Below are positions 22,599-32,133 of a stretch of 34,382 bases of DNA, one piece after another. Every line of letters begins with the position of its first letter. Position 1 is the first letter of the stretch. Made by a program: the position numbers and the translations under genes. The notes below the pieces were generated by a model. It did not search any database, was not told the DNA's origin, and saw only the letters and a list, made by a program, of their open reading frames with translations. The stretch is from an uncultured Candidatus Marinamargulisbacteria bacterium (GTDB lineage Bacteria > Margulisbacteria > Riflemargulisbacteria > GWF2-35-9). The stretch lies in assembly GCA_903902445.1 (NCBI GenBank), contig CAIUUT010000041.1:1-34382 (forward strand), read 5' to 3'.

Positions 22599-22627
22599 TT
22601 GACTATTGATGTTTGTTTATGTATTAT
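22599..22627 (+). promoter_or_regulatory. hipBST promoter
   Basis: TTGACT (22599-22604), a 17-nt spacer and TATTAT (22622-22627) lie between operator boxes 2 and 3, the layout expected for autorepression. Confidence 0.65.
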
Positions 22628-22638
22628 ATGGGCATAAC

Positions 22639-22656
22639 TATACCCGAAAGGATATA
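22639..22656. promoter_or_regulatory. HipB-type operator box 3
   Basis: TATACCCGAAAGGATATA begins 63 bp after box 2 and ends 2 nt before the hipB GTG. It contains the AAAGGA ribosome site of hipB. Confidence 0.65.
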
Positions 22657-22658
22657 AA

Positions 22659-22862
22659 GTGAACTTAGTCCAATTTATTAAACTTAAACGCAAGGAAAAT
22701 ATAGTGACACAAGAAGAGCTGTCAGTTGCGGCTGGTGTTGGGCTTCGCTTTGTTCGTGATTTAGAGCAAGGCAAAAAGACCTTGAGACTCGATAAGGTCA
22801 ATCTTGTACTTGCTGTTTTTGGTGCGGAAATGGTTCCAGAAAACGTAGAATATCATGAGTAA
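22659..22862 (+). CDS. hipB: HipB-like XRE antitoxin and repressor
   Basis: The 67-residue protein is almost entirely a helix-turn-helix: TQEELSVAAGVGLRFVRDLE followed by LRLDKVNLVLAVFGAEMVP, typical of HipB-type repressors. It should bind the three boxes upstream and repress its own operon together with the other two proteins. The GTG start at 22659 follows AAAGGA at short distance. Its stop overlaps the next start by 8 nt, so the genes are translationally coupled. Confidence 0.85.
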   Translation: MNLVQFIKLKRKENIVTQEELSVAAGVGLRFVRDLEQGKKTLRLDKVNLVLAVFGAEMVPENVEYHE

Positions 22863-23175
22863 GCAGGTAAAAATCTTGGTTAATGGTCTGTACTGTGGCC
22901 TATTATCTAAAACTAGTGAAGGCTATGAGTTCTGTTATGATCGCCAATATTTGTTAGGAGAAAAGTCAAAGGCCGTAAGTTTATCTCTACCACTACAGCA
23001 ATCATCTTTTTTTTCCAAGGAGCTGTTTCCATTTTTTGCTGGCTTAGCCCAGGAAGGTTGGCTAAAAGAAATGTCAGAAAGAATTTTTCATATAGATTCC
23101 TCCGATCATTTCTCACTTATTGTGAAAAATGGAAAGGATTGTATCGGGAACATAACGCTGGAGGAAGTGCTGTGA
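22855..23175 (+). CDS. hipS: HipS-like protein (separate HipA N-terminal subdomain)
   Basis: The 106 residues match the small N-terminal domain of HipA kinases (VLVNG-type start: VKILVNGLYCGLLSKTSEGYE; SLSLPLQQ; LFPFFAGLAQEGWLKE). Here it is a protein of its own. In the tripartite HipBST system known from E. coli O127 this subunit acts as the antitoxin. The length agrees with that system. It overlaps hipB by 8 nt and hipT by 4 nt. Confidence 0.85.
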   Translation: MSKQVKILVNGLYCGLLSKTSEGYEFCYDRQYLLGEKSKAVSLSLPLQQSSFFSKELFPFFAGLAQEGWLKEMSERIFHIDSSDHFSLIVKNGKDCIGNITLEEVL

Positions 23176-24026
23176 GCCCTTTATTTCTAGATTCTAAACG
23201 TCCCATTATCGATATTAATCTTTCACAAATTACCACTTTGTCCAAGCAGCTAATCGGTAAACTTTCCATTTCTGGGGTACAGAAAAAACTTTCCTTAAAA
23301 TGGGATAAAGCGACGAATGCATTATTGCCAGCCCCAGTGGGAGGAGAATATATCCTTAAACCACAGCTAGAGCAATGGTCTTTTGTTCCAGAGAACGAAA
23401 ACCTTACCATGGATCTAGCAGATCTTGTTGGCATAAACACGGCGTTGCATACTTTAATTTCTCTGGGTGACGGTTCTAATGCATATTTAGTGAAGAGGTT
23501 CGATCGCATAAAATCCCATAAGTTAGCTTTTGAGGATTTTGCTCAATTGTTAGGCATTTATGCGCAGGACAAGTATTCTGCATCAGTGGAAAGCATGGGC
23601 AAGGTTATTGATAGATTTAGCGCTGCCCCAGGGATTGATAAAGTTAAGTTTTTCAAACTGATATTATTTAATTTTCTCGTAGGGAATACGGATGCTCATA
23701 CCAAAAATTATGGTCTTCTCGGTTATCCACATGGCTATAGACTTAGTCCAGCTTATGATTTGGTAAGCACAAAATTAATCATCCCAGAAGACAAAGATGA
23801 GTCGGCCCTTCAAATTAATGGTAAGAAGAATCATTTGAAAAATATTGACTTTGAGGTCTTAGCCCATAACTTAAACCTTTCTAGTAAGTCAGTTATAAAA
23901 GTGTTTCGTGATTTGCAGAAGTTAAAAGACGAAGGTGTAGTCCTTGTTGCAGCATCCAAATTGCCAGAAGATTATAAAACAAGATATGAGGCTATATTAA
24001 GTTCTAATTGGGCAAAAATAAGCTAA
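23172..24026 (+). CDS. hipT: HipT-like Ser/Thr kinase toxin
   Basis: The 284-residue HipA-type kinase core lacks the N-terminal subdomain. The Gly-rich loop reads KLSISGVQKKLSL with Ser32 and Ser34, the SIS autophosphorylation arrangement known for HipT. Catalytic NTDAHTKN and the Mg-binding PAYDL are intact, so the kinase should be active. Known HipT kinases phosphorylate tryptophanyl-tRNA synthetase; the target here is inferred only. GTG 23172 overlaps the hipS stop (GTGA) and is preferred to the track's start at 23058 inside hipS. Together with hipB and hipS this makes a complete module. Confidence 0.87.
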   Translation: MSPLFLDSKRPIIDINLSQITTLSKQLIGKLSISGVQKKLSLKWDKATNALLPAPVGGEYILKPQLEQWSFVPENENLTMDLADLVGINTALHTLISLGDGSNAYLVKRFDRIKSHKLAFEDFAQLLGIYAQDKYSASVESMGKVIDRFSAAPGIDKVKFFKLILFNFLVGNTDAHTKNYGLLGYPHGYRLSPAYDLVSTKLIIPEDKDESALQINGKKNHLKNIDFEVLAHNLNLSSKSVIKVFRDLQKLKDEGVVLVAASKLPEDYKTRYEAILSSNWAKIS

Positions 24027-24175
24027 GTACTTCCGGTTCCCTATCATTTCTGTTAGCTCACTTTCGAGTAGGCTACTTCCCACGTTCCTGAATTTACCAT
24101 TGCCAAAAACGCAAAAAAATATTATTTTATGTATATCGTAGAAATCCAATATTAATATTTTTAGAGTAGGTATAA

Positions 24176-24532
24176 ATGATTAACGAATATGGAATAATCG
24201 GGATTTTTTTGCTGGGAGGAATTGCCTTTACACTAGTTTGCTTAGTGTTGAGCTGGCTACTCAGTCCCCACAAACGTTCCGTTGTAAAGGAAAGTACCTA
24301 CGAATGCGGACTAGAAACCAGTGGCGTTACGTGGGTTCAGTTTAAAATCCAATATTTTCTATATGCACTTGTCTTTGTGGCCTTCGATGTGGAAACCGTT
24401 TTCCTCTTTCCATGGGCTGTCGCTTTTAATTGCCTAGGCATGTTTGCTTTCGCCGAGATGTTGGTCTTTGTCGTTATTTTGGTTCTGGGTCTATGGTACA
24501 TGTGGAAAGAAGGAGCTTTAGAGTGGAACTAA
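24176..24532 (+). CDS. nuoA: Complex I subunit NuoA
   Basis: This 118-residue small membrane subunit has three helices and the family loop YECGLETSG, followed by [20 protein letters not shown]. It is the first gene of an 11-gene complex I operon with no clear terminator or other gene between 24026 and its start. GAGTAGG lies before the ATG as a weak ribosome site. It overlaps nuoB by 10 nt. Confidence 0.95.
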   Translation: MINEYGIIGIFLLGGIAFTLVCLVLSWLLSPHKRSVVKESTYECGLETSGVTWVQFKIQYFLYALVFVAFDVETVFLFPWAVAFNCLGMFAFAEMLVFVVILVLGLWYMWKEGALEWN

Positions 24533-25026
24533 GCAGCACTTCCGTAGATGAATTAATTAAAGAAAACATTCTGCTTACCACGGTAGAACAGGTGTTAGAC
24601 TATTGCCGTTCCTACTCCTTATGGCCAGTTACCTTTGGATTAGCCTGTTGCGCCATTGAAATGATGGCTACGGGTGGCGCTCGTTACGATATTTCCCGTT
24701 TTGGTTATGAAGTTTTTCGTCCGTCTCCCCGCCAAGCCGATTTGCTTATTATTGCGGGCACGGTGACTCATAAAATGGTGCCCTTGGTACAACGTATTTA
24801 TGAGCAAATGCCTGAACCAAAGTACGTTATCGCTATGGGTAGTTGTGCCATAAGTGGTGGACCTTTTGTAGATTCCTACAGTGTGCTTAAAGGTGTCGAT
24901 AAAATTATCCCTGTGGATGTCTATATCCCAGGTTGTCCCCCTCGCCCTGAAGCCCTACTAGAGGGGCTGTTGCAAATTAAAAAAATGTTACAAACGCCTA
25001 AAAAGAAAAGGTTTAAGAAATCATGA
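24523..25026 (+). CDS. nuoB: Complex I subunit NuoB, N2 cluster protein
   Basis: The 167-residue peripheral subunit carries the last Fe-S cluster, N2, before quinone. The cysteines lie in [20 protein letters not shown] and PGCPPRPE. The start is GTG 24523 behind AAGGAG; the track's start at 24430 lies inside nuoA. Its stop overlaps nuoC by 4 nt. Confidence 0.95.
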   Translation: MELSSTSVDELIKENILLTTVEQVLDYCRSYSLWPVTFGLACCAIEMMATGGARYDISRFGYEVFRPSPRQADLLIIAGTVTHKMVPLVQRIYEQMPEPKYVIAMGSCAISGGPFVDSYSVLKGVDKIIPVDVYIPGCPPRPEALLEGLLQIKKMLQTPKKKRFKKS

Positions 25027-25496
25027 TTATTAGCGAAATATTGGCGACACTTTCCGAGAAATATAAAGAAAAGCTAACGGTTATAACCGAGAAGAATGAG
25101 TTAGTGATTGAGTCTGGGAGTTTAGTCCCTTTGCTCGAAGAGCTCAAAAATACCTATGGCTTCAATATGCTCGCCGTATTAACGGCTGTGGAGTATTCCA
25201 CTAAATTGGAAATGGTATATCGCCTGATGTCTCAAGAGAGTGCGCAGCTTGTGGTTATTAAAGTTGAGTTGCCATTGGCTTCACCCAAAGTGGCCTCGAT
25301 TGCCAAAGTCTGGTCAGCCGCGATTGTGCAAGAGTGTGAAGTCTTTGACATGTTTGGCATCATTTTCGAAGGCCATCCTAATCTTAGAAGAATCCTTAAT
25401 CCCGACGATTTTGCTCATTTCCCTTTAAGAAAAAGTTTCAAGCTGGAAGTCATCGACAGGCAGTCTCAAGAATTGCTAATGAAAGATAAAAAATGA
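25023..25496 (+). CDS. nuoC: Complex I subunit NuoC (30 kDa type)
   Basis: The 157-residue peripheral subunit has the conserved C-terminal region [31 protein letters not shown] and HFPLRKSF. It is separate from NuoD, not fused. It overlaps nuoD by 4 nt. Confidence 0.94.
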   Translation: MIISEILATLSEKYKEKLTVITEKNELVIESGSLVPLLEELKNTYGFNMLAVLTAVEYSTKLEMVYRLMSQESAQLVVIKVELPLASPKVASIAKVWSAAIVQECEVFDMFGIIFEGHPNLRRILNPDDFAHFPLRKSFKLEVIDRQSQELLMKDKK

Positions 25497-26611
25497 ATAC
25501 AACGCAGCAAGATAAGCTCATTACACAAGAGTACTCACTGAATCTTGGGCCACAACATCCCAGTACCCACGGTGTTTATCGCGTTATCCTGACTCTTAAT
25601 GGAGAAACCATCACCCGTGCAGAAAATGTGGTGGGCTACTTACATCGTGGTATAGAAAAGTTGGCAGAGACGCGCACCTACGCACAAGTTATTCCCTACA
25701 CTGATCGACTAGATTATCTGGCCGGTGTTTTAAACAATATCGCCTACGTGCAAACTGTAGAGAAGAGTATGGGCCTCGACGTGGAGTTACGTGCCCAATA
25801 CCTTAGAGTTATTTTTGGCGAACTATCACGTATTGCCAGTCATCTAGTTTGTGTTTCTAGTATGGCGTTAGACTTAAACTCTTTTACAGGTTGGATGTAT
25901 GCTTTTGCTGATCGTGAGAAAATCCTCGATATATTTGAAATGACCTTTGGTGGTCGCCTTACTACCAACTATGCAAGGATTGGCGGCGTATCCAAAGATG
26001 CTACTCCCGAGATACTCGCGGCCATTCGCACTTTTCTCGATACCTTCCCAAAACGTTTTGAGGATTTCAATAATTTAGTAAGCTATAACAAAATATTTAT
26101 AGATCGCACCAAGAACGTCGCTAAAATTTCAGCACAGCAAGCCATCGATTATGGTTTTACTGGGCCAAATCTTAGGGCAAGCGGTGTGGCCTTCGATCTG
26201 CGTAAGAAAGCGCCTTATGGCCTTTACGACCGTTTCGACTTTGAAGTTCCCACGTTAACCAACGGCGATAGTTACGACCGTTACATGCTTCGCGTTTTGG
26301 AAATTAATCAAAGTCTGCGCATTATAGACCAAGCGCTAAAGCAGTTGCCAGAAGGCCCGATTATGTCTAAAGTCCCAAGAGTTATTAAACCACCCGTTGG
26401 TGAAACCTTTCATCAGATTGAAGGCTCCAAAGGTTTATTGGGTTTTAACTTGGTAAGTGATGGAACCGTGAATCCCTCTAGACTTCATATTCACAGTCCT
26501 TCCTTTGTAAATATTGGTATTATTCCGCATATTGCTAAAGGCTTGATTATTCAAGATTTTATAGCTTTTATTGCCTCACTTGACTTTGTTTTAGGAGAAA
26601 TAGACAGATAA
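25493..26611 (+). CDS. nuoD: Complex I subunit NuoD (49 kDa type)
   Basis: The 372 residues form the hydrogenase-like subunit that makes the quinone pocket with NuoB. Conserved blocks are [33 protein letters not shown] and [15 protein letters not shown]; the first contains the His of the quinone site. The [NiFe] cysteines of hydrogenases are absent, so this is complex I, not an energy-conserving hydrogenase. Confidence 0.95.
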   Translation: MNTTQQDKLITQEYSLNLGPQHPSTHGVYRVILTLNGETITRAENVVGYLHRGIEKLAETRTYAQVIPYTDRLDYLAGVLNNIAYVQTVEKSMGLDVELRAQYLRVIFGELSRIASHLVCVSSMALDLNSFTGWMYAFADREKILDIFEMTFGGRLTTNYARIGGVSKDATPEILAAIRTFLDTFPKRFEDFNNLVSYNKIFIDRTKNVAKISAQQAIDYGFTGPNLRASGVAFDLRKKAPYGLYDRFDFEVPTLTNGDSYDRYMLRVLEINQSLRIIDQALKQLPEGPIMSKVPRVIKPPVGETFHQIEGSKGLLGFNLVSDGTVNPSRLHIHSPSFVNIGIIPHIAKGLIIQDFIAFIASLDFVLGEIDR

Positions 26612-26613
26612 TC

Positions 26614-27639
26614 ATGACAAAATTCCTTCTAGAAACTATGGCTAACTTTGCTATTACCGGCTTTTTTGCCGATCTGATTGTCGTTCTTGTCTACTTTGTG
26701 TTACTACTGCTGTTTATCATCATTAACGTAATGTTAGTTGTTTGGGTAGAGCGCAGGGTATGTGCTTTCTACCAAGAGCGTCTTGGGCCCAATAGGGTAG
26801 GGCCGTTCGGAATCTTACAAAGCGTAGTAGATGCCGTGAAGTTAATTAGTAAAGAAATAATTTATCCGAAAAATGTAGATAAATGGGTCTATTTCTTAGC
26901 CCCTATTATTTGCTTTATATCAGCTTTGTTGCTATATACCGTACTACCTTTTGGCAAAGGCTTGGTGTTAGTGAAGCTAAATGTGGGGCTGCTTTTTTTT
27001 GTAGCCTTTTCTTCTACGACTACAATCTCTATCCTGATGGCTGGTTGGGGTTCAAATAATAAATATTCACTTTTGGGGGGTATGCGTACCGTTGCCCAGA
27101 TGATTAGCTATGAAATTCCGCTCTTATTATCGATGTTTGGTGTCATTATGCTAGCTGGTTCTCTGAATTTACAAGATATCGTCAACGCCCAAGAGCATCG
27201 TTGGTTTATTAATTTACAACCTCTGGCTTTTATTATTTTCATTATAGCCAGTATTGCCGAGCTTAACCGTGCTCCCTTCGATTTACCTGAAGCCGAGCAA
27301 GAGTTAGTAGCAGGCTATCATACCGAGTATTCGGGGATGCAGTTTGCGTTCTTTTACTTAGCTGAATATGCCAATTTATTTAGTCTTTCTATTCTTTGCA
27401 CCACGATCTTTTTAGGTGGCTATCTAGGGCCATTCTTTCCTTCTTGGATATGGTTTACTGTTAAAGTTTATGGCGTAATTCTGCTCTATATGTGGATTCG
27501 CTGGACGCTACCACGCATTCGTATGGATAAAATGATGAAGCTCAACTGGAAGTTTCTTATTCCTTTGTCTCTCTTAAATATTGTCGGCACGGGCGTGGCT
27601 ATAAAAGCATGGCCCTATATTCAACAGTTGGTGAGGTAA
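26614..27639 (+). CDS. nuoH: Complex I subunit NuoH
   Basis: The 341-residue membrane subunit links the quinone site to the proton channels. It has about eight helices with VERRVCAFYQERLGPNRVG, AVKLISKEI, and AELNRAPFDLPEAEQELVAG, the acidic loop at the quinone entry. It begins 2 nt after nuoD. Confidence 0.96.
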   Translation: MTKFLLETMANFAITGFFADLIVVLVYFVLLLLFIIINVMLVVWVERRVCAFYQERLGPNRVGPFGILQSVVDAVKLISKEIIYPKNVDKWVYFLAPIICFISALLLYTVLPFGKGLVLVKLNVGLLFFVAFSSTTTISILMAGWGSNNKYSLLGGMRTVAQMISYEIPLLLSMFGVIMLAGSLNLQDIVNAQEHRWFINLQPLAFIIFIIASIAELNRAPFDLPEAEQELVAGYHTEYSGMQFAFFYLAEYANLFSLSILCTTIFLGGYLGPFFPSWIWFTVKVYGVILLYMWIRWTLPRIRMDKMMKLNWKFLIPLSLLNIVGTGVAIKAWPYIQQLVR

Positions 27640-27646
27640 TAAAGTT

Positions 27647-28018
27647 ATGATGTGGTTAATTAAAGGCTTAGCAGTAACATTTAAGAAGTTTTTCTCACCG
27701 AAAATAACACAACGCTACCCTGAGCAGTACCCCAACTTGTCTGCTGCGGTGCGTGGTTCGTTTAACTTTGATGCGCAAAAATGTACGTCATGTAATTTGT
27801 GTGCCATGGCTTGTCCCAACAAAGTCATAAATGTGGCGGTTACCAAAAATGAAGAAGGCAAACGTATCCTCGATGAATATCAGATGAGTCTTGCTTATTG
27901 CCTCTACTGTGGCATGTGTACCGAGGCGTGCCCAACCGATGCCATATCTATGAATCCGAAGTTTATACCCGCTTATTATTTTAAAGAAAATTCCTTAGTA
28001 CGTTGGAGAGGAAAATAA
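27647..28018 (+). CDS. nuoI: Complex I subunit NuoI, 2[4Fe-4S] ferredoxin subunit
   Basis: The 123-residue subunit has two cluster motifs, CTSCNLCAMACP and CLYCGMCTEACP. With NuoEFG missing, it is the most exposed Fe-S protein in the encoded set and would be the electron entry point for an external donor (inference). It is 7 nt after nuoH. Confidence 0.94.
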   Translation: MMWLIKGLAVTFKKFFSPKITQRYPEQYPNLSAAVRGSFNFDAQKCTSCNLCAMACPNKVINVAVTKNEEGKRILDEYQMSLAYCLYCGMCTEACPTDAISMNPKFIPAYYFKENSLVRWRGK

Positions 28019-28020
28019 GT

Positions 28021-28509
28021 ATGATTATAATTTTTTATCTATTTTCTTTTCTCTTATTGGCGTTTGCCCTAGGCACCGTACTTTCCAAAAATTTAGTGCA
28101 TAGTGCCTTGTTGATGATTGGCTCTTTTTTTGCTGTAGCTGGCCTTTATATATTATTGCAGGCAGAGTTCCTGGCTATGGTGCAAATATTGGTCTACGTG
28201 GGAGCTATTGCAGTTCTTGTGGTCTTTGGCGTCATGCTTACCCGCAAAGGTTCCGTTAAAGATAGCAATTTGCCCAATCGCTACAAAAAAGTGGGTGCGC
28301 TTTCTGCTGTAATTTTCTTTGCTCTGCTTGTACGCTCGATTATAAACACCTCTTTCCCAGCTCCCTCATCGCCAGTTGTTGGGGCGAACACCATTATTCA
28401 AATTGCTCAAACCTTACTTACTCAATATGCTGTTGCCTTTGAAGCACTCGGTGTTTTATTATTAGTGGCCATTATCGGGGCCATAATTATCGGAAAGGAA
28501 ACAAAGTGA
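28021..28509 (+). CDS. nuoJ: Complex I subunit NuoJ
   Basis: The 162-residue membrane subunit has five helices, with HSALLMIGSFFAVAGLY and the conserved VQILVYVGAIAVLVVFGVM. ATG 28021 follows GGAG; the track's start at 28003 lies inside nuoI. It overlaps nuoK by 4 nt. Confidence 0.93.
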   Translation: MIIIFYLFSFLLLAFALGTVLSKNLVHSALLMIGSFFAVAGLYILLQAEFLAMVQILVYVGAIAVLVVFGVMLTRKGSVKDSNLPNRYKKVGALSAVIFFALLVRSIINTSFPAPSSPVVGANTIIQIAQTLLTQYAVAFEALGVLLLVAIIGAIIIGKETK

Positions 28510-28814
28510 TCGGTTTAACCCATTATCTCATTGTAGCTGCTGCCCTGTTTTGCATTGGAGCGTATGGCGTTGTGGTGAAGAAAAACGCCATTGCCGTCAT
28601 GATGGGGCTAGAGTTTATGTTAAATGCGATTAATATCAACTTAGTAGCTTTTAATCATTTTCTGCATCCCAACTTGGTTCTTGGCCAGGTCTTTGCTATG
28701 TTTATTGTGGGCATTGCCGCAGCTGAAGTGGCACTTGGTCTGGCGATTATTTTGTCACTGTATCGTCAACGTCACTCAATTGCAGTGGATGAAATGGATA
28801 TTCTCAAATGGTAA
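28506..28814 (+). CDS. nuoK: Complex I subunit NuoK
   Basis: The 102-residue three-helix membrane subunit has the conserved GLEFMLNAININLVAF with the membrane Glu of the proton path, and VGIAAAEVALGLAI. It uses GTG as start and overlaps nuoL by 7 nt. Confidence 0.94.
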   Translation: MIGLTHYLIVAAALFCIGAYGVVVKKNAIAVMMGLEFMLNAININLVAFNHFLHPNLVLGQVFAMFIVGIAAAEVALGLAIILSLYRQRHSIAVDEMDILKW

Positions 28815-30676
28815 TCGAACAATTTGGCTGGCTAATTCCAGTTTTTCCTTTAGTGGCTTTTCTGTTAATCGTAGGCGTAACCTATCGCTTTAAGCTACTA
28901 AGCGCTATTGTCGCTACGTTTTTTGCAGGTCTTTCCTTAGCCCTTTCGGTTCTAATTATGGTGCAAAAAGTAATAAATCCCGTCACTACTGAGAAGTTTA
29001 TTAATTGGCTGTCCATTTCAACTCCTACCCAAACGCTACTCAACATTCAGCTGGGGTACCTAATGGATCCTCTTGCCGCCGTGATGAGCTTCATCGTGAC
29101 GCTGGTGGCCACTCTGGTGCTGTTGTACTCTATTGGCTACATGAAAGGTGATGAAGGCTTCTCTCGTTATTTTGCCTACATTTCACTCTTTACTTTTTCC
29201 ATGTTAGGACTGGTTATTTCCAATAACTATTTCCAAACATTCTTCTTTTGGGAATTGGTAGGACTGTGCTCCTATTTACTCATTGGTTTTTGGTTTTTCA
29301 AACCCGAAGCGGCTGATGCCAGCAAAAAAGCTTTTATCACCAATCGTTGGGCAGATTTTGGTTTTCTGGTGGGTATTATTGGTTTGTTTACCGTTTTTGG
29401 AACATTTAATTTTGGTCAGTTGGCCACGCAAATTCCGCAGTATCAGAATGCGCTGATACTTCTTGGCTTGGGATTACTCGTTTTCTTAGGGCCAGTAGGA
29501 AAATCGGCACAGTTTCCTTTTCATGTCTGGCTTCCAGATGCCATGGAAGGTCCAACACCCATTAGTGCGCTTATCCATGCGGCTACGATGGTTGCGGCGG
29601 GTATCTATTTAGTTGCTCGTGGCTATGCGCTCTTCTATAGTGTCGAAAACGTGATGCAGGTTATTGCCTACGTGGGTGGCTTTACGGCGCTTTTCGCTGC
29701 TACCATTGCGCTCGTGCAAAAGGACATTAAACGTATTTTAGCTTTTTCTACGCTGAGTCAGTTGGGGTATATGATGATGGCCTTGGGTGTCGGCAGTATG
29801 ACCTCGGGCATGTTTCACCTTACCACACATGCTTTCTTTAAAGCCCTCTTGTTTCTCGGTGCTGGCAGTATTATTCATGCGGTGCACAACCAAGATATTT
29901 TTAAGATGGGTGGCCTTGCCAAGAAGATGCCCATCTCCAGTTGGACGTTTGTTATTGGCTCATTAGCTCTTTGCGGGATTTTCCCTTTAGCAGGTTTTTG
30001 GAGTAAAGATGAAATCCTAACCGTTACCCTACAACATCATTTTGTGGGCTTATTTGTGCTGGGTACCTTGGTAGCTTTTCTTACGGCATTCTACATGTTC
30101 CGCCTCATCTTCATTGCTCTGTTTGGCCAGAAAAGATCCGACCATCACGCACACGAATCACCTTGGACGATGACACTTCCTTTAATTATTTTGGCAGTGT
30201 TCTCTATATTTGCGGGTCTTGTAAATACGCCTTGGTTTTACCAATGGACAGGGTTTAGCTTTAGTACGTTGGTCTATTTTCACGAACCAGAGATACCCGT
30301 TATTCACTGGTCAATTGCTGGGCTGTCCACGGTGGCAGCACTCTTAGGAATATTTACGGCGTGGATGATCTATGCCCGTCGCCTTATTTCAGCCGATATG
30401 CTGGCTACAAAAATGAGTTTTCTGCATCGCGTTTTATCCAATAAATATTACATTGATGAGCTCTATGCTTGGTTATTCAAGTATGTAATGTTGGGCCTTG
30501 GTAAAGTACTAGACTTCGTGGACCATGTGGTTATTGATGGCCTTTTTGATGGCACGGCGGGTGCGATTCGTGCTACAGGTGTTCGTCTACGTTTGTTCCA
30601 AACGGGCAGACTGCAACAATATGCACTACTTATTTTTGTGGCGGTAGCTATTTTAGTGCTTTGGGGGGTTAGATAA
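28808..30676 (+). CDS. nuoL: Complex I subunit NuoL, antiporter-like
   Basis: The 622 residues are the largest proton-pumping subunit. Blocks include FFWELVGLCSYLLIGFW, FPFHVWLPDAMEGPTPISAL, HAATMVAAGIYLVARGY and HAFFKALLFLGAGSIIH. The long C-terminal part includes the region that forms the lateral helix in this subunit. The stop overlaps nuoM by 1 nt. Confidence 0.95.
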   Translation: MVIEQFGWLIPVFPLVAFLLIVGVTYRFKLLSAIVATFFAGLSLALSVLIMVQKVINPVTTEKFINWLSISTPTQTLLNIQLGYLMDPLAAVMSFIVTLVATLVLLYSIGYMKGDEGFSRYFAYISLFTFSMLGLVISNNYFQTFFFWELVGLCSYLLIGFWFFKPEAADASKKAFITNRWADFGFLVGIIGLFTVFGTFNFGQLATQIPQYQNALILLGLGLLVFLGPVGKSAQFPFHVWLPDAMEGPTPISALIHAATMVAAGIYLVARGYALFYSVENVMQVIAYVGGFTALFAATIALVQKDIKRILAFSTLSQLGYMMMALGVGSMTSGMFHLTTHAFFKALLFLGAGSIIHAVHNQDIFKMGGLAKKMPISSWTFVIGSLALCGIFPLAGFWSKDEILTVTLQHHFVGLFVLGTLVAFLTAFYMFRLIFIALFGQKRSDHHAHESPWTMTLPLIILAVFSIFAGLVNTPWFYQWTGFSFSTLVYFHEPEIPVIHWSIAGLSTVAALLGIFTAWMIYARRLISADMLATKMSFLHRVLSNKYYIDELYAWLFKYVMLGLGKVLDFVDHVVIDGLFDGTAGAIRATGVRLRLFQTGRLQQYALLIFVAVAILVLWGVR

Positions 30677-32133
30677 TGTCACTGCTTTCTTATATTATTC
30701 TTACACCGTTTATTGGCGCTGCCATGCTCGTATTAATTCCCGAAAAGCAAACTACCTTTATTAAACTAGTTTCTGCCTTGTTTGCCTTTATCGGTCTTGC
30801 GTTGTCCTTTTATCTTTTTCTAAACTACGATAAATCCCTCGGAGGAATGCAGTTTGTGGAAAATATTCCCTGGATTAAAGCCTTTGCCATCAACTACAAA
30901 TTAGGTGCTGATGGCCTCAGTGTGAGCATGGCGCTTCTCACGGGAATAATCTGGTTTGCAGGTGTGCTGGTTACTTGGAACTTGCAAGAGCGCGTTAAAG
31001 AATTTTTCATCTATATGCTTATTCTGGTCGGCGGAGTTTTTGGAGTGTTTTTGTCGCTAGATTTACTGGTTCTTTTTATTTTCTTAGAAATTGCCGTTAT
31101 CCCTAAGTTTATTTTAATCCACATTTGGGGCAGCGGTAAAAAAGAGTACAGCGCCATGAAATACACGCTATATTTACTTGCTGGCAGTGCCTTTTCGCTA
31201 ATTGCTTTAATCTTAATCTACATTCATTCATCTACCCTAGATGTCACTCAACTAGCCCTCATTACTTATTCGGTTCCTTTTCAGAAGTTTATTTTCTTTT
31301 TATTACTTATTGGGTTTGGTGTTATTGTGCCCCTATGGCCACTGCACCGTTGGACTCCCGATGGCCATTCCAGTGCGCCTACGGCAATCAGTATGTTACT
31401 GGCAGGTGTTATTATGAAGCTGGGTGGTTACGCACTTATCCGCGTAGGTATTGGTGTTTTCCCCGCAGGAGCCGCTTTCTGGGCGCCACTTATTGCTGTC
31501 ATTGCGGTTGTAAACTGTATCTATATTGCACTCGTAGCCATGGTGCAAAAAGACTTAAAGTATGTTGTGGCCAACTCTTCCATCAGTCACATGGGCTATG
31601 TGCTGATTGGTATTGCAGCGATGAACACCATTTCTCTAACGGGCGCGGCGTCGCAAATGTTTGCCCACGGTATTATGGCCGCACTTTTCTTTGCTTTAGT
31701 TGGCGCTATCTATAATAAAACACACACACGTATGCTGGCAGATTTTGGTGGACTGGCTTTCCAGATGCCACGTGCGGCAACCCTGTTTCTTATTACGGGT
31801 TTGGCCTCTTTGGGGTTACCAGGTTTCTTTAACTTTGTGGCTGAGTTTCTCATTTTCGCTGGAGCCTTCAAGGTCTATCCTGTCCTGACTACGGTTACTA
31901 TATTAGCTGTGGTCATTACAGCGATTTACGTTTTAAGGGTCGTGCAACAAATGTTTTTTGGCCCCAGAAATCCGAAATGGGATAGCTTAACTGACCTCAA
32001 AGGCATCGAGTTAGTTCCTTTGGTTTTCTTAGCCGTTATTCTGCTTTGGTTTGGGCTAGTGCCTTCTTCCATTACCAACCTCATTAATCAGGGTATAGAC
32101 CCCATCGTGGCACAAATTGGAGGAGCATTATGA
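30676..32133 (+). CDS. nuoM: Complex I subunit NuoM, antiporter-like
   Basis: This 485-residue proton-pumping subunit has YKLGADGLSVSMALLTGI near the N-terminus and WPLHRWTPDGHSSAPTAISM. LAGVIMKLGGYALIRVGIGV and HGIMAALFFALVGAIYNKTH follow. The WPLHRWTPDGH form is somewhat divergent from the common PFHxWLPDAH. It overlaps nuoN by 4 nt. Confidence 0.94.
   Translation: MSLLSYIILTPFIGAAMLVLIPEKQTTFIKLVSALFAFIGLALSFYLFLNYDKSLGGMQFVENIPWIKAFAINYKLGADGLSVSMALLTGIIWFAGVLVTWNLQERVKEFFIYMLILVGGVFGVFLSLDLLVLFIFLEIAVIPKFILIHIWGSGKKEYSAMKYTLYLLAGSAFSLIALILIYIHSSTLDVTQLALITYSVPFQKFIFFLLLIGFGVIVPLWPLHRWTPDGHSSAPTAISMLLAGVIMKLGGYALIRVGIGVFPAGAAFWAPLIAVIAVVNCIYIALVAMVQKDLKYVVANSSISHMGYVLIGIAAMNTISLTGAASQMFAHGIMAALFFALVGAIYNKTHTRMLADFGGLAFQMPRAATLFLITGLASLGLPGFFNFVAEFLIFAGAFKVYPVLTTVTILAVVITAIYVLRVVQQMFFGPRNPKWDSLTDLKGIELVPLVFLAVILLWFGLVPSSITNLINQGIDPIVAQIGGAL

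Noticed and set aside
22550-22801. Minus-strand ORF across the hipB region
   Set aside because: It overlaps the operator boxes and hipB and has no ribosome site or family features.
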